Positions 19,609 to 34,300 of a stretch of DNA of 62,726 nucleotides are shown piece by piece. The stretch is taken from NCBI GenBank assembly GCA_039105265.1, contig JAPFFF010000104.1, positions 1 through 62,726 of the forward strand, written 5' to 3'. Below the pieces are notes generated by a model. That model did not search any database. It saw only the letters and a list, made by a program, of their open reading frames with translations, and was not told the DNA's origin. Position numbers and translations under genes: made by a program. This stretch comes from Tritrichomonas musculus (Eukaryota > Parabasalia > Tritrichomonadida > Tritrichomonadidae). The number at the start of each line of letters is the position of its first letter. The stretch's first letter is position 1.

Positions 19609-22389
19609 AGTAAACTACAACTGCAATTTGAACCATCAGATTAAACTACAACTGCAATTTGAACCATTAGATTAAACTACAACTGCAATTGAACCATCAG
19701 ATTAAACTACAACTGCAATTTGAACCATCAGATTAAACTACAACTGCAATTGAACCATCAGATTAAACTACAACTGCAATTTGAATCATCAGATTAAACT
19801 ACAACTGCAATTTGAACCATCAGATTAAACTACAACTGCAATTGAACCATCAGATTAAACTACAACTGCAATTTGAACCATCAGATTCAGCTACAACTGC
19901 AATTTGAACCATTAGATTCAGCTGTAACTGCAATTTGAACCATCAGATTCAGCTGCAACTGCAATTTGAATCATCAGATTAAACTACAACTGCAATTTGA
20001 ATCATCAGATTAAACTACAACTGCAGTTGAATCATCAGATTAAACTACAACTGCAGTTGAACCATTAGATTCAGCTACAACTGCAATTTGAACCATCAGA
20101 TTCAGCTGCAACTGCAATTTGAACCATCAGATTCAGCTGCAACTGCAATTGAACCATCAGATTAAACTACAACTGCAATTTGAACCATCAGATTCAGCTA
20201 CAACTGCAATTTGAACCATCAGATTAAACTACAACTGCAGTTGAATCATCAGATTAAACTACAACTGCAATTTGAACCATCAGATTAAACTACAACTGCA
20301 GTTGAACCATCAGATTAAACTACAACTGCAATTGAACCATCAGATTAAACTACAACTGCAATTTGAACCATCAGATTAAGCTACAACTGCAATTTGAACC
20401 ATCAGATTAAACTACAACTGCAATTGAACCATCAGATTAAACTACAACTGCAGTTGAATCATCAGATTAAACTACAACTGCAGTTGAACCATTAGATTCA
20501 GCTACAACTGCAATTTGAACCATCAGATTCAGCTGCAACTGCAATTGAACCATCAGATTAAACTACAACTTCAATTGAACCATTAGATTCAGCTGCAACT
20601 GCAATTTGAACCATTAGATTAAGCTACAACTGAAATTGAACCATTAGATTAAACTACAACTGCAATTGAACCATCAGATTCAGCTGCAACTGCAATTGAA
20701 CCATCAGATTAAACTACAACTTCAATTGAACCATTAGATTCAGCTGCAACTGCAATTTGAACCATTAGATTAAGCTACAACTGAAATTGAACCATTAGAT
20801 TAAACTACAACTGCAATTGAACCATCAGATTAAACTACAACTGCAATTGAACCATTAGATTCAGCTGCAACTGCAATTTGAACCATCAGATTAAACTACA
20901 ACTTCAATTGAACCATTAGATTCAGCTGCAACTGCAATTTGAACCATTAGATTAAGCTACAACTGAAATTGAACCATTAGATTAAACTACAACTGCAATT
21001 GAACCATCAGATTAAACTACAACTGCAATTGAACTATCAGATTAAACTACAACTGCAATTGAACCATCAGATTAAACTACAACTGCAATTGAACCATCAG
21101 ATTAAACTACAACTGCAATTTGAACCATCAGATTAAGCTACAACTGCAATTTGAACCATCAGATTAAACTACAACTGCAATTGAACCATCAGATTAAACT
21201 ACAACTGCAATTGAACCATCAGATTAAACTACAACTGCAATTTGAACCATCAGATTCAGCTGCAACTGCAATTTGAACCATCAGATTAAACTACAACTGC
21301 AATTTGAATCATCAGATTAAACTACAACTGCAGTTGAACCATTAGATTAAACTACAACTGCAATTTGAACCATCAGATTAAACTACAACTGCAGTTGAAT
21401 CATCAGATTAAACTACAACTGCAGTTGAACCATTAGATTCAGCTAAAACTGCAATTTGAACCATCAGATTCAGCTGCAACTGCAATTGAACCATCAGATT
21501 AAACTACAACTGCAATTTGAACCATCAGATTCAGCTACAACTGCAATTTGAACCATCAGATTAAACTACAACTGCAATTGAACCATCAGATTAAACTACA
21601 ACTGCAATTTGAACCATCAGATTCAGCTACAACTGCAATTTGAACCATTAGATTAAACTACAACTGCAATTGAACCATCAGATTAAACTACAACTGCAAT
21701 TGAACCATCAGATTAAACTACAACTGCAGTTGAATCATCAGATTAAACTACAACTGCAGTTGAACCATTAGATTCAGCTACAACTGCAATTTGAACCATC
21801 AGATTCAGCTGCAACTGCAATTGAACCATCAGATTAAACTACAACTTCAATTGAACCATTAGATTCAGCTGCAACTGCAATTTGAACCATTAGATTAAGC
21901 TACAACTGAAATTGAACCATTAGATTAAACTACAACTGCAATTGAACCATCAGATTAAACTACAACTGCAATTGAACCATCAGATTAAACTACAACTGCA
22001 ATTGAACCATCAGATTAAACTACAACTGCAATTGAACCATCAGATTCAGCTGCAACTGCAATTTGAACCATTAGATTAAACTACAACTGCAATTTGAACC
22101 ATCAGATTAAACTACAACTTCAATTGAACCATTAGATTCAGCTGCAACTGCAATTTGAACCATTAGATTAAGCTACAACTGAAATTGAACCATTAGATTA
22201 AACTACAACTGCAATTGAACCATCAGATTCAGCTACAACTTCAATTGAACCATTAGATTAAACTACAACTGCAATTGAACCATCAGATTAAACTACAACT
22301 GCAATTGAACCATCAGATTCAGCTGCAACTGCAATTGAACCATCAGATTAAACTACAACTGCAATTTGAACCATCAGATTAAACTACAA
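19609..22389 (+). repeat. Satellite block B1, related 30/31-bp monomer
   Basis: About 91 tandem units related to A but clearly distinct: CTGCAATTTGAACCATCAG followed by ATTAAACTACAA, or with CAATTG in place of CAATTTG. The missing T makes units alternate between 30 and 31 bp, so no frame stays open. Sub-variants include ATTCAGCTACAA, ATTCAGCTGCAA, ATTAAGCTACAA, CTTCAATTG, CTGAAATTG and CCATTAG. Runs of the same order of variants recur inside the block (for example a four-unit cassette with CTTCAATTG and CTGAAATTG near 20566-20660, 20716-20830, 20900-21000, 21840-21930 and 22105-22200). Confidence 0.95.
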
Positions 22390-25300
22390 CTGCAGTTGAA
22401 TCATCAGATTCAACGACAACTGCAGTTGAATCATCAGATGCAACGAGAACTGCAGTTGAATCATCAGATTCAACGAGAACTGCAGTTGAATCATCAGATT
22501 CAACGAGAACTACAGTTGAATCATCAGATGCAACGACAACTGCAGTTGAATCATCAGATTCAACGAGAACTGCAGTTGAATCATCAGATGCAACGAGAAC
22601 TGCAGTTGAATCATCAGATGCAACGAGAACTGCAGTTGAATCATCAGATGCAACGAGAACTGCAGTTGAATCATCAGATGCAACGAGAACTGTAGTTTAA
22701 TAATAAGATTCAAAAAGAACTGCAGTTTAATCATAAGATTCAACGAGAACTGCAGTTTAATAATAAGATGAAACAAGAACTGCAGTTGAATCATCAGATT
22801 CAACGAGAACTGCAGTTGAATCATCAGATGCAACGACAACTGCAGTTGAATCATCAGATTCAACGAGAACTGCAGTTGAATCATCAGATGCAACGAGAAC
22901 TGCAGTTGAATCATCAGATGCAACGAGAACTGCAGTTGAATCATCAGATGCAACGAGAACTGCAGTTGAATCATCAGATTCAACGAGAACTGAAGTTTAA
23001 TAATAAGATGAAACAAGAACTGCAGTTGAATCATCAGATGCAACGACAACTGCAGTTGAATCATCAGATGCAACGAGAACTGCAGTTGAATCATCAGATG
23101 CAACGAGAACTGCAGTTGAATCATCAGATTCAACGAGAACTGCAGTTGAATCATCAGATGCAACGAGAACTGCAGTTGAATCATCAGATGAAATAAGAAC
23201 TGCAGTTGAATCATCAGATTCAACGAGAACTGCAGTTGAACCATCAGATTCAACGAGAACTGCAGTTGAATCATCAGATGCAACGACAACTGCAGTTGAA
23301 TCATCAGATGCAACGAGAACTGCAGTTGAATCATCAGATGCAACGAGAACTGCAGTTGAATCATCAGATTCAACGAGAACTGCAGTTGAATCATCAGATG
23401 CAACGACAACTGCAGTTGAATCATCAGATGCAACGAGAACTGCAGTTGAATCATCAGATGCAACGAGAACTGCAGTTGAATCATCAGATTCAACGAGAAC
23501 TGCAGTTGAATCATCAGATGCAACGAGAACTGCAGTTGAATCATCAGATGCAACGAGAACTGCAGTTGAATCATCAGATGCAACGAGAACTGCAGTTGAA
23601 TCATCAGATGCAACGAGAACTGCAGTTGAATCATCAGATGCAACGAGAACTGCAGTTGAATCATCAGATGCAACGAGAACTGCAGTTGAACCATCAGATG
23701 CAACAAGAACTGCCGTTTAATATTAAGATGCAACAAGAACTGCAGTTGAATCATCAGATGCAACGAGAACTGCAGTTGAATCATCAGATTCAACGAGAAC
23801 TGCAGTTGAACCATCAGATGCAACGACAACTGCAGTTGAATCATCAGATGCAACGAGAACTGCAGTTGAATCATCAGATGCAACGAGAACTGCAGTTGAA
23901 TCATCAGATGCAACGAGAACTGCAGTTGAATCATCAGATTCAACGAGAACTGCAGTTGAATCATCAGATGCAACGAGAACTGCAGTTTAATAATAAGATT
24001 CAACGAGAACTGCAGTTTAATAATAAGATGAAACAAGAACTGCAGTTGAATCATCAGATGCAACGACAACTGCAGTTGAATCATCAGATGCAACGAGAAC
24101 TGCAGTTGAATCATCAGATGCAACGAGAACTGCAGTTGAATCATCAGATTCAACGAGAACTGCAGTTGAATCATCAGATGCAACGACAACTGCAGTTGAA
24201 TCATCAGATTCAACGAGAACTGCAGTTGAATCATCAGATTCAACGAGAACTGCAGTTGAATCATCAAATGCAACGAGAACTGCCGTTTAATATTAAGATG
24301 CAACAAGAACTGCAGTTGAATCATCAGATGCAACGACAACTGCAGTTGAATCATCAGATTCAACGAGAACTGCAGTTGAATCATCAGATTCAACGAGAAC
24401 TGCAGTTGAATCATCAAATGCAACGAGAACTGCCGTTTAATATTAAGATGCAACAAGAACTGTAGTTGAATCATCAGATGCAACGACAACTGCAGTTGAA
24501 TCATCAGATTCAACGAGAACTGCAGTTGAATCATCAGATGCAACGAGAACTGCAGTTGAATCATCAGATGCAACGAGAACTGCAGTTGAATCATCAGATG
24601 CAACGAGAACTGCAGTTGAATCATCAGATTCAACGAGAACTGCAGTTGAATCATCAGATGCAACGAGAACTGCAGTTGAATCATCAGATGCAACGAGAAC
24701 TGCAGTTGAATCATCAGATGCAACGAGAACTGCAGTTGAATCATCAGATGCAACGAGAACTGCCGTTTAATATTAAGATGCAACAAGAACTGCAGTTGAA
24801 TCATCAGATGCAACGACAACTGCAGTTGAATCATCAGATTCAACGAGAACTGCAGTTGAATCATCAGATGCAACGAGAACTGCAGTTGAATCATCAGATG
24901 CAACGAGAACTGCAGTTGAATCATCAGATGCAACGAGAACTGCAGTTGAATCATCAGATTCAACGAGAACTGCAGTTGAATCATCAGATGCAACGAGAAC
25001 TGCAGTTGAATCATCAGATGCAACGAGAACTGCAGTTGAATCATCAGATGCAACGAGAACTGCAGTTGAATCATCAGATGCAACGAGAACTGCAGTTGAA
25101 TCATCAGATGCAACGACAACTGCAGTTGAATCATCAGATTCAACGAGAACTGCAGTTGAATCATCAGATGCAACGAGAACTGCAGTTGAATCATCAGATG
25201 AAATAAGAACTGCAGTTGAATCATCAGATGCAACGAGAACTGCAGTTGAACCATCAGATTCAACGAGAACTGCAGTTGAATCATCAGATGCAACGACAAC

Positions 25301-28300
25301 TGCAGTTGAATCATCAGATGCAACGAGAACTGCAGTTGAATCATCAGATGCAACGAGAACTGCAGTTGAATCATCAGATTCAACGAGAACTGCAGTTGAA
25401 TCATCAGATGCAACGACAACTGCAGTTGAATCATCAGATGCAACGAGAACTGCAGTTGAATCATCAGATGCAACGAGAACTGCAGTTGAATCATCAGATT
25501 CAACGAGAACTGCAGTTGAATCATCAGATGCAACGAGAACTGCAGTTGAATCATCAGATGCAACGAGAACTGCAGTTGAATCATCAGATGCAACGAGAAC
25601 TGCAGTTGAATCATCAGATGCAACGAGAACTGCAGTTGAATCATCAGATGCAACGAGAACTGCAGTTGAATCATCAGATGCAACGAGAACTGCAGTTGAA
25701 CCATCAGATGCAACAAGAACTGCCGTTTAATATTAAGATGCAACAAGAACTGCAGTTGAATCATCAGATGCAACGAGAACTGCAGTTGAATCATCAGATT
25801 CAACGACAACTGCAGTTGAATCATCAGATTCAACGACAACTGCAGTTGAATCATCAGATGCAACGAGAACTGCAGTTGAATCATCAGATGCAACGAGAAC
25901 TGCAGTTGAATCATCAGATTCAACGAGAACTGCAGTTGAATCATCAGATTCAACGAGAACTGCAGTTTAATAATAAGATTCAACGAGAACTGCAGTTTAA
26001 TAATAAGATGAAACAAGAACTGCAGTTGAATCATCAGATGCAACGAGAACTGCAGTTGAATCATCAGATGCAACGAGAACTGCAGTTGAATCATCAGATG
26101 CAACGAGAACTGCAGTTGAATCATCAGATTCAACGAGAACTGCAGTTGAATCATCAGATGCAACGAGAACTGCAGTTGAATCATCAGATGAAATAAGAAC
26201 TGCAGTTGAATCATCAGATTCAACGAGAACTGCAGTTGAACCATCAGATGCAACGAGAACTGCAGTTGAATCATCAGATTCAACGAGAACTGCAGTTGAA
26301 TCATCAGATGAAATAAGAACTGCAGTTGAATCATCAGATTCAACGAGAACTGCAGTTGAATCATCAGATTCAACGAGAACTGCAGTTGAATCATCAAATG
26401 CAACGAGAACTGCCGTTTAATATTAAGATGCAACAAGAACTGCAGTTGAATCATCAGATGCAACGACAACTGCAGTTGAATCATCAGATTCAACGAGAAC
26501 TGCAGTTGAATCATCAGATGCAACGAGAACTGCAGTTGAATCATCAGATGCAACGAGAACTGCAGTTGAATCATCAGATGCAACGAGAACTGCAGTTGAA
26601 TCATCAGATTCAACGAGAACTGCAGTTGAATCATCAGATGCAACGAGAACTGCAGTTGAATCATCAGATGCAACGAGAACTGCAGTTGAATCATCAGATG
26701 CAACGAGAACTGCAGTTGAATCATCAGATGCAACGAGAACTGCCGTTTAATATTAAGATGCAACAAGAACTGCAGTTGAATCATCAGATGCAACGACAAC
26801 TGCAGTTGAATCATCAGATTCAACGAGAACTGCAGTTGAATCATCAGATGCAACGAGAACTGCAGTTGAATCATCAGATGCAACGAGAACTGCAGTTGAA
26901 TCATCAGATGCAACGAGAACTGCAGTTGAATCATCAGATTCAACGAGAACTGCAGTTGAATCATCAGATGCAACGAGAACTGCAGTTGAATCATCAGATG
27001 CAACGAGAACTGCAGTTGAATCATCAGATGCAACGAGAACTGCAGTTGAATCATCAGATGCAACGAGAACTGCAGTTGAATCATCAGATGCAACGACAAC
27101 TGCAGTTGAATCATCAGATTCAACGAGAACTGCAGTTGAATCATCAGATGCAACGAGAACTGCAGTTGAATCATCAGATGAAATAAGAACTGCAGTTGAA
27201 TCATCAGATTCAACGAGAACTGCAGTTGAACCATCAGATTCAACGAGAACTGCAGTTGAATCATCAGATGCAACGACAACTGCAGTTGAATCATCAGATG
27301 CAACGAGAACTGCAGTTGAATCATCAGATGCAACGAGAACTGCAGTTGAATCATCAGATTCAACGAGAACTGCAGTTGAATCATCAGATGCAACGACAAC
27401 TGCAGTTGAATCATCAGATGCAACGAGAACTGCAGTTGAATCATCAGATGCAACGAGAACTGCAGTTGAATCATCAGATTCAACGAGAACTGCAGTTGAA
27501 TCATCAGATGCAACGAGAACTGCAGTTGAATCATCAGATGCAACGAGAACTGCAGTTGAATCATCAGATGCAACGAGAACTGCAGTTGAATCATCAGATG
27601 CAACGAGAACTGCAGTTGAATCATCAGATGCAACGAGAACTGCAGTTGAATCATCAGATGCAACGAGAACTGCAGTTGAACCATCAGATGCAACAAGAAC
27701 TGCCGTTTAATATTAAGATGCAACAAGAACTGCAGTTGAATCATCAGATGCAACGAGAACTGCAGTTGAATCATCAGATTCAACGACAACTGCAGTTGAA
27801 TCATCAGATTCAACGACAACTGCAGTTGAATCATCAGATGCAACGAGAACTGCAGTTGAATCATCAGATGCAACGAGAACTGCAGTTGAATCATCAGATT
27901 CAACGAGAACTGCAGTTGAATCATCAGATTCAACGAGAACTGCAGTTTAATAATAAGATTCAACGAGAACTGCAGTTTAATAATAAGATGAAACAAGAAC
28001 TGCAGTTGAATCATCAGATGCAACGACAACTGCAGTTGAATCATCAGATGCAACGAGAACTGCAGTTGAATCATCAGATGCAACGAGAACTGCAGTTGAA
28101 TCATCAGATTCAACGAGAACTGCAGTTGAATCATCAGATGCAACGAGAACTGCAGTTGAATCATCAGATTCAACGAGAACTGCAGTTGAATCATCAGATT
28201 CAACGAGAACTGCAGTTGAATCATCAAATGCAACGAGAACTGCCGTTTAATATTAAGATGCAACAAGAACTGCAGTTGAATCATCAGATGCAACGACAAC

Positions 28301-31300
28301 TGCAGTTGAATCATCAGATTCAACGAGAACTGCAGTTGAATCATCAGATTCAACGAGAACTGCAGTTGAATCATCAAATGCAACGAGAACTGCCGTTTAA
28401 TATTAAGATGCAACAAGAACTGCAGTTGAATCATCAGATGCAACGACAACTGCAGTTGAATCATCAGATTCAACGAGAACTGCAGTTGAATCATCAGATG
28501 CAACGAGAACTGCAGTTGAATCATCAGATGCAACGAGAACTGCAGTTGAATCATCAGATGCAACGAGAACTGCAGTTGAATCATCAGATGCAACGAGAAC
28601 TGCAGTTGAATCATCAGATTCAACGAGAACTGCAGTTGAATCATCAGATGCAACGAGAACTGCAGTTGAATCATCAGATGCAACGAGAACTGCAGTTGAA
28701 TCATCAGATGCAACGAGAACTGCAGTTGAATCATCAGATGCAACGAGAACTGCAGTTGAATCATCAGATGCAACGACAACTGCAGTTGAATCATCAGATG
28801 CAACGAGAACTGCAGTTGAATCATCAGATTCAACGAGAACTGCAGTTGAATCATCAGATGCAACGAGAACTGCAGTTGAATCATCAGATTCAACGAGAAC
28901 TGCAGTTGAATCATCAGATTCAACGAGAACTGCAGTTGAATCATCAGATGCAACGAGAACTGCAGTTGAATCATCAGATGCAACGACAACTGCAGTTGAA
29001 TCATCAGATGCAACGAGAACTGCAGTTGAATCATCAGATGCAACGAGAACTGCAGTTTAATAATAAGATTCAACGAGAACTGCAGTTGAATCATCAGATG
29101 AAACAAGAACTGCAGTTGAATCATCAGATGCAACAAGAACTGCAGTTGAATCATCAGATTCAACGAGAACTGCAGTTGAATCATCAGATTCAACGAGAAC
29201 TGCAGTTGAACCATCAGATTCAACGAGAACTACAGTTGAATCATCAGATTCAACGAGAACTGCAGTTGAATCATCAGATTCAACGAGAACTACAGTTGAA
29301 TCATCAGATTCAACGACAACTGCAGTTGAATCATCAGATGCAACGACAACTGCAGTTGAATCATCAGATTCAACGAGAACTGCAGTTGAATCATCAGATT
29401 CAACGAGAACTGCAGTTGAATCATCAGATGCAACGAGAACTGCAGTTGAATCATCAGATGCAACGAGAACTGCAGTTGAATCATCAGATGCAACGAGAAC
29501 TACAGTTTAATAATAAGATTCAACGAGAACTGCAGTTGAATCATCAGATACAACAAGAACTGCAGTTGAACCATCAGATTCAACAAGAACTGCAGTTTAA
29601 TCATAAGATTCAACGAGAACTGCAGTTGAATCATCAGATTCAACGAGAACTACAGTTGAATCATCAGATTCAACGAGAACTGCAGTTGAATCATCAGATG
29701 CAACGAGAACTACAGTTGAATCATCAGATTCAACGAGAACTGCAGTTGAATCATCAGATTCAACGACAACTGCAGTTGAATCATCAGATGCAACGACAAC
29801 TGCAGTTGAATCATCAGATTCAACGAGAACTGCAGTTGAATCATCAGATGCAACGAGAACTGCAGTTGAATCATCAGATTCAACGAGAACTGCAGTTGAA
29901 TCATCAGATGCAACAAGAACTGCAGTTGAATCATCAGATTCAACGAGAACTGCAGTTGAATCATCAGATGCAACGAGAACTGCAGTTGAATCATCAGATG
30001 CAACGAGAACTGCAGTTGAATCATCAGATGCAACGAGAACTGCAGTTGAATCATCAGATGCAACGAGAACTGCAGTTTAATAATAAGATTCAACAAGAAC
30101 TGCAGTTTAATCATAAGATTCAACGAGAACTGCAGTTTAATCATAAGATTCAACGAGAACTGAAGTTTAATAATAAGATTCAACAAGAACTGCAGTTGAA
30201 TCATCAGATGCAACGAGAACTGCAGTTGAATCATCAGATTCAACGAGAACTGCAGTTGAATCATCAGATTCAACGAGAACTGCAGTTGAATCATCAGATG
30301 CAACGAGAACTGCAGTTGAATCATCAGATGCAACGAGAACTGCAGTTGAATCATCAGATGCAACGAGAACTACAGTTTAATAATAAGATTCAACGAGAAC
30401 TGCAGTTTAATAATAAGATGAAACAAGAACTGCAGTTGAATAATCAGATGCAACGAGAACTGCAGTTGAACCATCAGATTCAACGAGAACTGCAGTTGAA
30501 TCATCAGATGCAACGAGAACTACAGTTGAATCATCAGATTCAACGAGAACTGCAGTTGAATCATCAGATGCAACGAGAACTACAGTTGAATCATCAGATT
30601 CAACGAGAACTGCAGTTGAATCATCAGATGCAACAAGAACTGCAGTTGAATCATCAGATTCAACGAGAACTGCAGTTGAATCATCAGATTCAACGAGAAC
30701 TGCAGTTGAACCATCAGATTCAACGAGAACTACAGTTGAATCATCAGATTCAACGAGAACTGCAGTTGAATCATCAGATTCAACGAGAACTACAGTTGAA
30801 TCATCAGATTCAACGAGAACTGCAGTTGAATCATCAGATGCAACGAGAACTACAGTTGAATCATCAGATTCAACGAGAACTGCAGTTGAATCATCAGATG
30901 CAACGACAACTGCAGTTGAATCATCAGATGCAACGAGAACTGCAGTTGAATCATCAGATTCAACGAGAACTGCAGTTGAATCATCAGATGCAACGAGAAC
31001 TGCAGTTTAATAATAAGATGAAACAAGAACTGCAGTTGAATCATCAGATGCAACGAGAACTGCAGTTGAATCATCAGATGCAACGAGAACTGCAGTTGAA
31101 TCATCAGATGCAACAAGAACTGCAGTTGAATCATCAGATTCAACGAGAACTGCAGTTGAATCATCAGATGCAACGACAACTGCAGTTGAATCATCAGATG
31201 CAACGACAACTGCAGTTGAATCATCAGATTCAACGAGAACTGCAGTTGAATCATCAGATGCAACGAGAACTGCAGTTTAATAATAAGATTCAACGAGAAC

Positions 31301-34300
31301 TGCAGTTGAATCATCAGATGAAACAAGAACTGCAGTTGAATCATCAGATGCAACAAGAACTGCAGTTGAATCATCAGATTCAACGAGAACTGCAGTTGAA
31401 TCATCAGATTCAACGAGAACTGCAGTTGAACCATCAGATTCAACGAGAACTACAGTTGAATCATCAGATTCAACGAGAACTGCAGTTGAATCATCAGATT
31501 CAACGAGAACTACAGTTGAATCATCAGATTCAACGAGAACTGCAGTTGAATCATCAGATGCAACGAGAACTACAGTTGAATCATCAGATTCAACGAGAAC
31601 TGCAGTTGAATCATCAGATGCAACGACAACTGCAGTTGAATCATCAGATGCAACGACAACTGCAGTTGAATCATCAGATTCAACGAGAACTGCAGTTGAA
31701 TCATCAGATGCAACGAGAACTGCAGTTGAATCATCAGATTCAACGAGAACTGCAGTTGAATCATCAGATTCAACGAGAACTGCAGTTGAATCATCAGATG
31801 CAACAAGAACTGCAGTTGAATCATCAGATTCAACGAGAACTGCAGTTGAATCATCAGATGCAACGACAACTGCAGTTGAATCATCAGATGCAACGACAAC
31901 TGCAGTTGAATCATCAGATGCAACGAGAACTGCAGTTGAATCATCAGATGCAACGAGAACTGCAGTTGAATCATCAGATTCAACGAGAACTGCAGTTGAA
32001 TCATCAGATGCAACGAGAACTGCAGTTGAATCATCAGATGCAACGAGAACTGCAGTTGAATCATCAGATTCAACGAGAACTGCAGTTGAATCATCAGATT
32101 CAACGAGAACTGCAGTTGAATCATCAGATTCAACGAGAACTGCAGTTGAATCATCAGATGCAACGACAACTGCAGTTGAATCATCAGATGCAACGACAAC
32201 TGCAGTTGAATCATCAGATGCAACGAGAACTGCAGTTGAATCATCAGATGCAACGAGAACTGCAGTTTAATAATAAGATTCAACGAGAACTGCAGTTGAA
32301 TCATCAGATGAAACAAGAACTGCAGTTGAATCATCAGATGCAACAAGAACTGCAGTTGAATCATCAGATTCAACGAGAACTGCAGTTGAATCATCAGATT
32401 CAACGAGAACTGCAGTTGAATCATCAGATTCAACGAGAACTGCAGTTGAACCATCAGATTCAACGAGAACTACAGTTGAATCATCAGATTCAACGAGAAC
32501 TGCAGTTGAATCATCAGATTCAACGAGAACTACAGTTGAATCATCAGATTCAACGAGAACTGCAGTTGAATCATCAGATGCAACGAGAACTACAGTTGAA
32601 TCATCAGATTCAACGAGAACTGCAGTTGAATCATCAGATGCAACGACAACTGCAGTTGAATCATCAGATGCAACGACAACTGCAGTTGAATCATCAGATT
32701 CAACGAGAACTGCAGTTGAATCATCAGATGCAACGAGAACTGCAGTTTAATAATAAGATTCAACAAGAACTGCAGTTGAATCATCAGATGCAACGAGAAC
32801 TGCAGTTGAATCATCAGATTCAACGAGAACTGCAGTTGAATCATCAGATTCAACGAGAACTGCAGTTGAATCATCAGATGCAACGAGAACTGCAGTTGAA
32901 TCATCAGATGCAACGAGAACTGCAGTTGAATCATCAGATGCAACGAGAACTACAGTTTAATAATAAGATTCAACGAGAACTGCAGTTTAATAATAAGATG
33001 AAACAAGAACTGCAGTTGAATAATCAGATGCAACGAGAACTGCAGTTGAACCATCAGATTCAACGAGAACTGCAGTTGAATCATCAGATGCAACGAGAAC
33101 TACAGTTGAATCATCAGATTCAACGAGAACTGCAGTTGAATCATCAGATGCAACGAGAACTACAGTTGAATCATCAGATTCAACGAGAACTGCAGTTGAA
33201 TCATCAGATGCAACAAGAACTGCAGTTGAATCATCAGATTCAACGAGAACTGCAGTTGAATCATCAGATTCAACGAGAACTGCAGTTGAACCATCAGATT
33301 CAACGAGAACTACAGTTGAATCATCAGATTCAACGAGAACTGCAGTTGAATCATCAGATTCAACGAGAACTACAGTTGAATCATCAGATTCAACGAGAAC
33401 TGCAGTTGAATCATCAGATGCAACGAGAACTACAGTTGAATCATCAGATTCAACGAGAACTGCAGTTGAATCATCAGATGCAACGACAACTGCAGTTGAA
33501 TCATCAGATGCAACGAGAACTGCAGTTGAATCATCAGATTCAACGAGAACTGCAGTTGAATCATCAGATGCAACGAGAACTGCAGTTTAATAATAAGATT
33601 CAACAAGAACTGCAGTTGAATCATCAGATGCAACGACAACTGCAGTTGAATCATCAGATGCAACGACAACTGCAGTTGAATCATCAGATTCAACGAGAAC
33701 TGCAGTTGAATCATCAGATGCAACGAGAACTGCAGTTTAATAATAAGATTCAACAAGAACTGCAGTTGAATCATCAGATGCAACGAGAACTGCAGTTGAA
33801 TCATCAGATTCAACGAGAACTGCAGTTGAATCATCAGATTCAACGAGAACTGCAGTTGAATCATCAGATGCAACGAGAACTGCAGTTGAATCATCAGATG
33901 CAACGAGAACTGCAGTTGAATCATCAGATGCAACGAGAACTACAGTTTAATAATAAGATTCAACGAGAACTGCAGTTTAATAATAAGATGAAACAAGAAC
34001 TGCAGTTGAATAATCAGATGCAACGAGAACTGCAGTTGAACCATCAGATTCAACGAGAACTGCAGTTGAATCATCAGATGCAACGAGAACTACAGTTGAA
34101 TCATCAGATTCAACGAGAACTGCAGTTGAATCATCAGATGCAACGAGAACTACAGTTGAATCATCAGATTCAACGAGAACTGCAGTTGAATCATCAGATG
34201 CAACAAGAACTGCAGTTGAATCATCAGATTCAACGAGAACTGCAGTTGAATCATCAGATTCAACGAGAACTGCAGTTGAACCATCAGATTCAACGAGAAC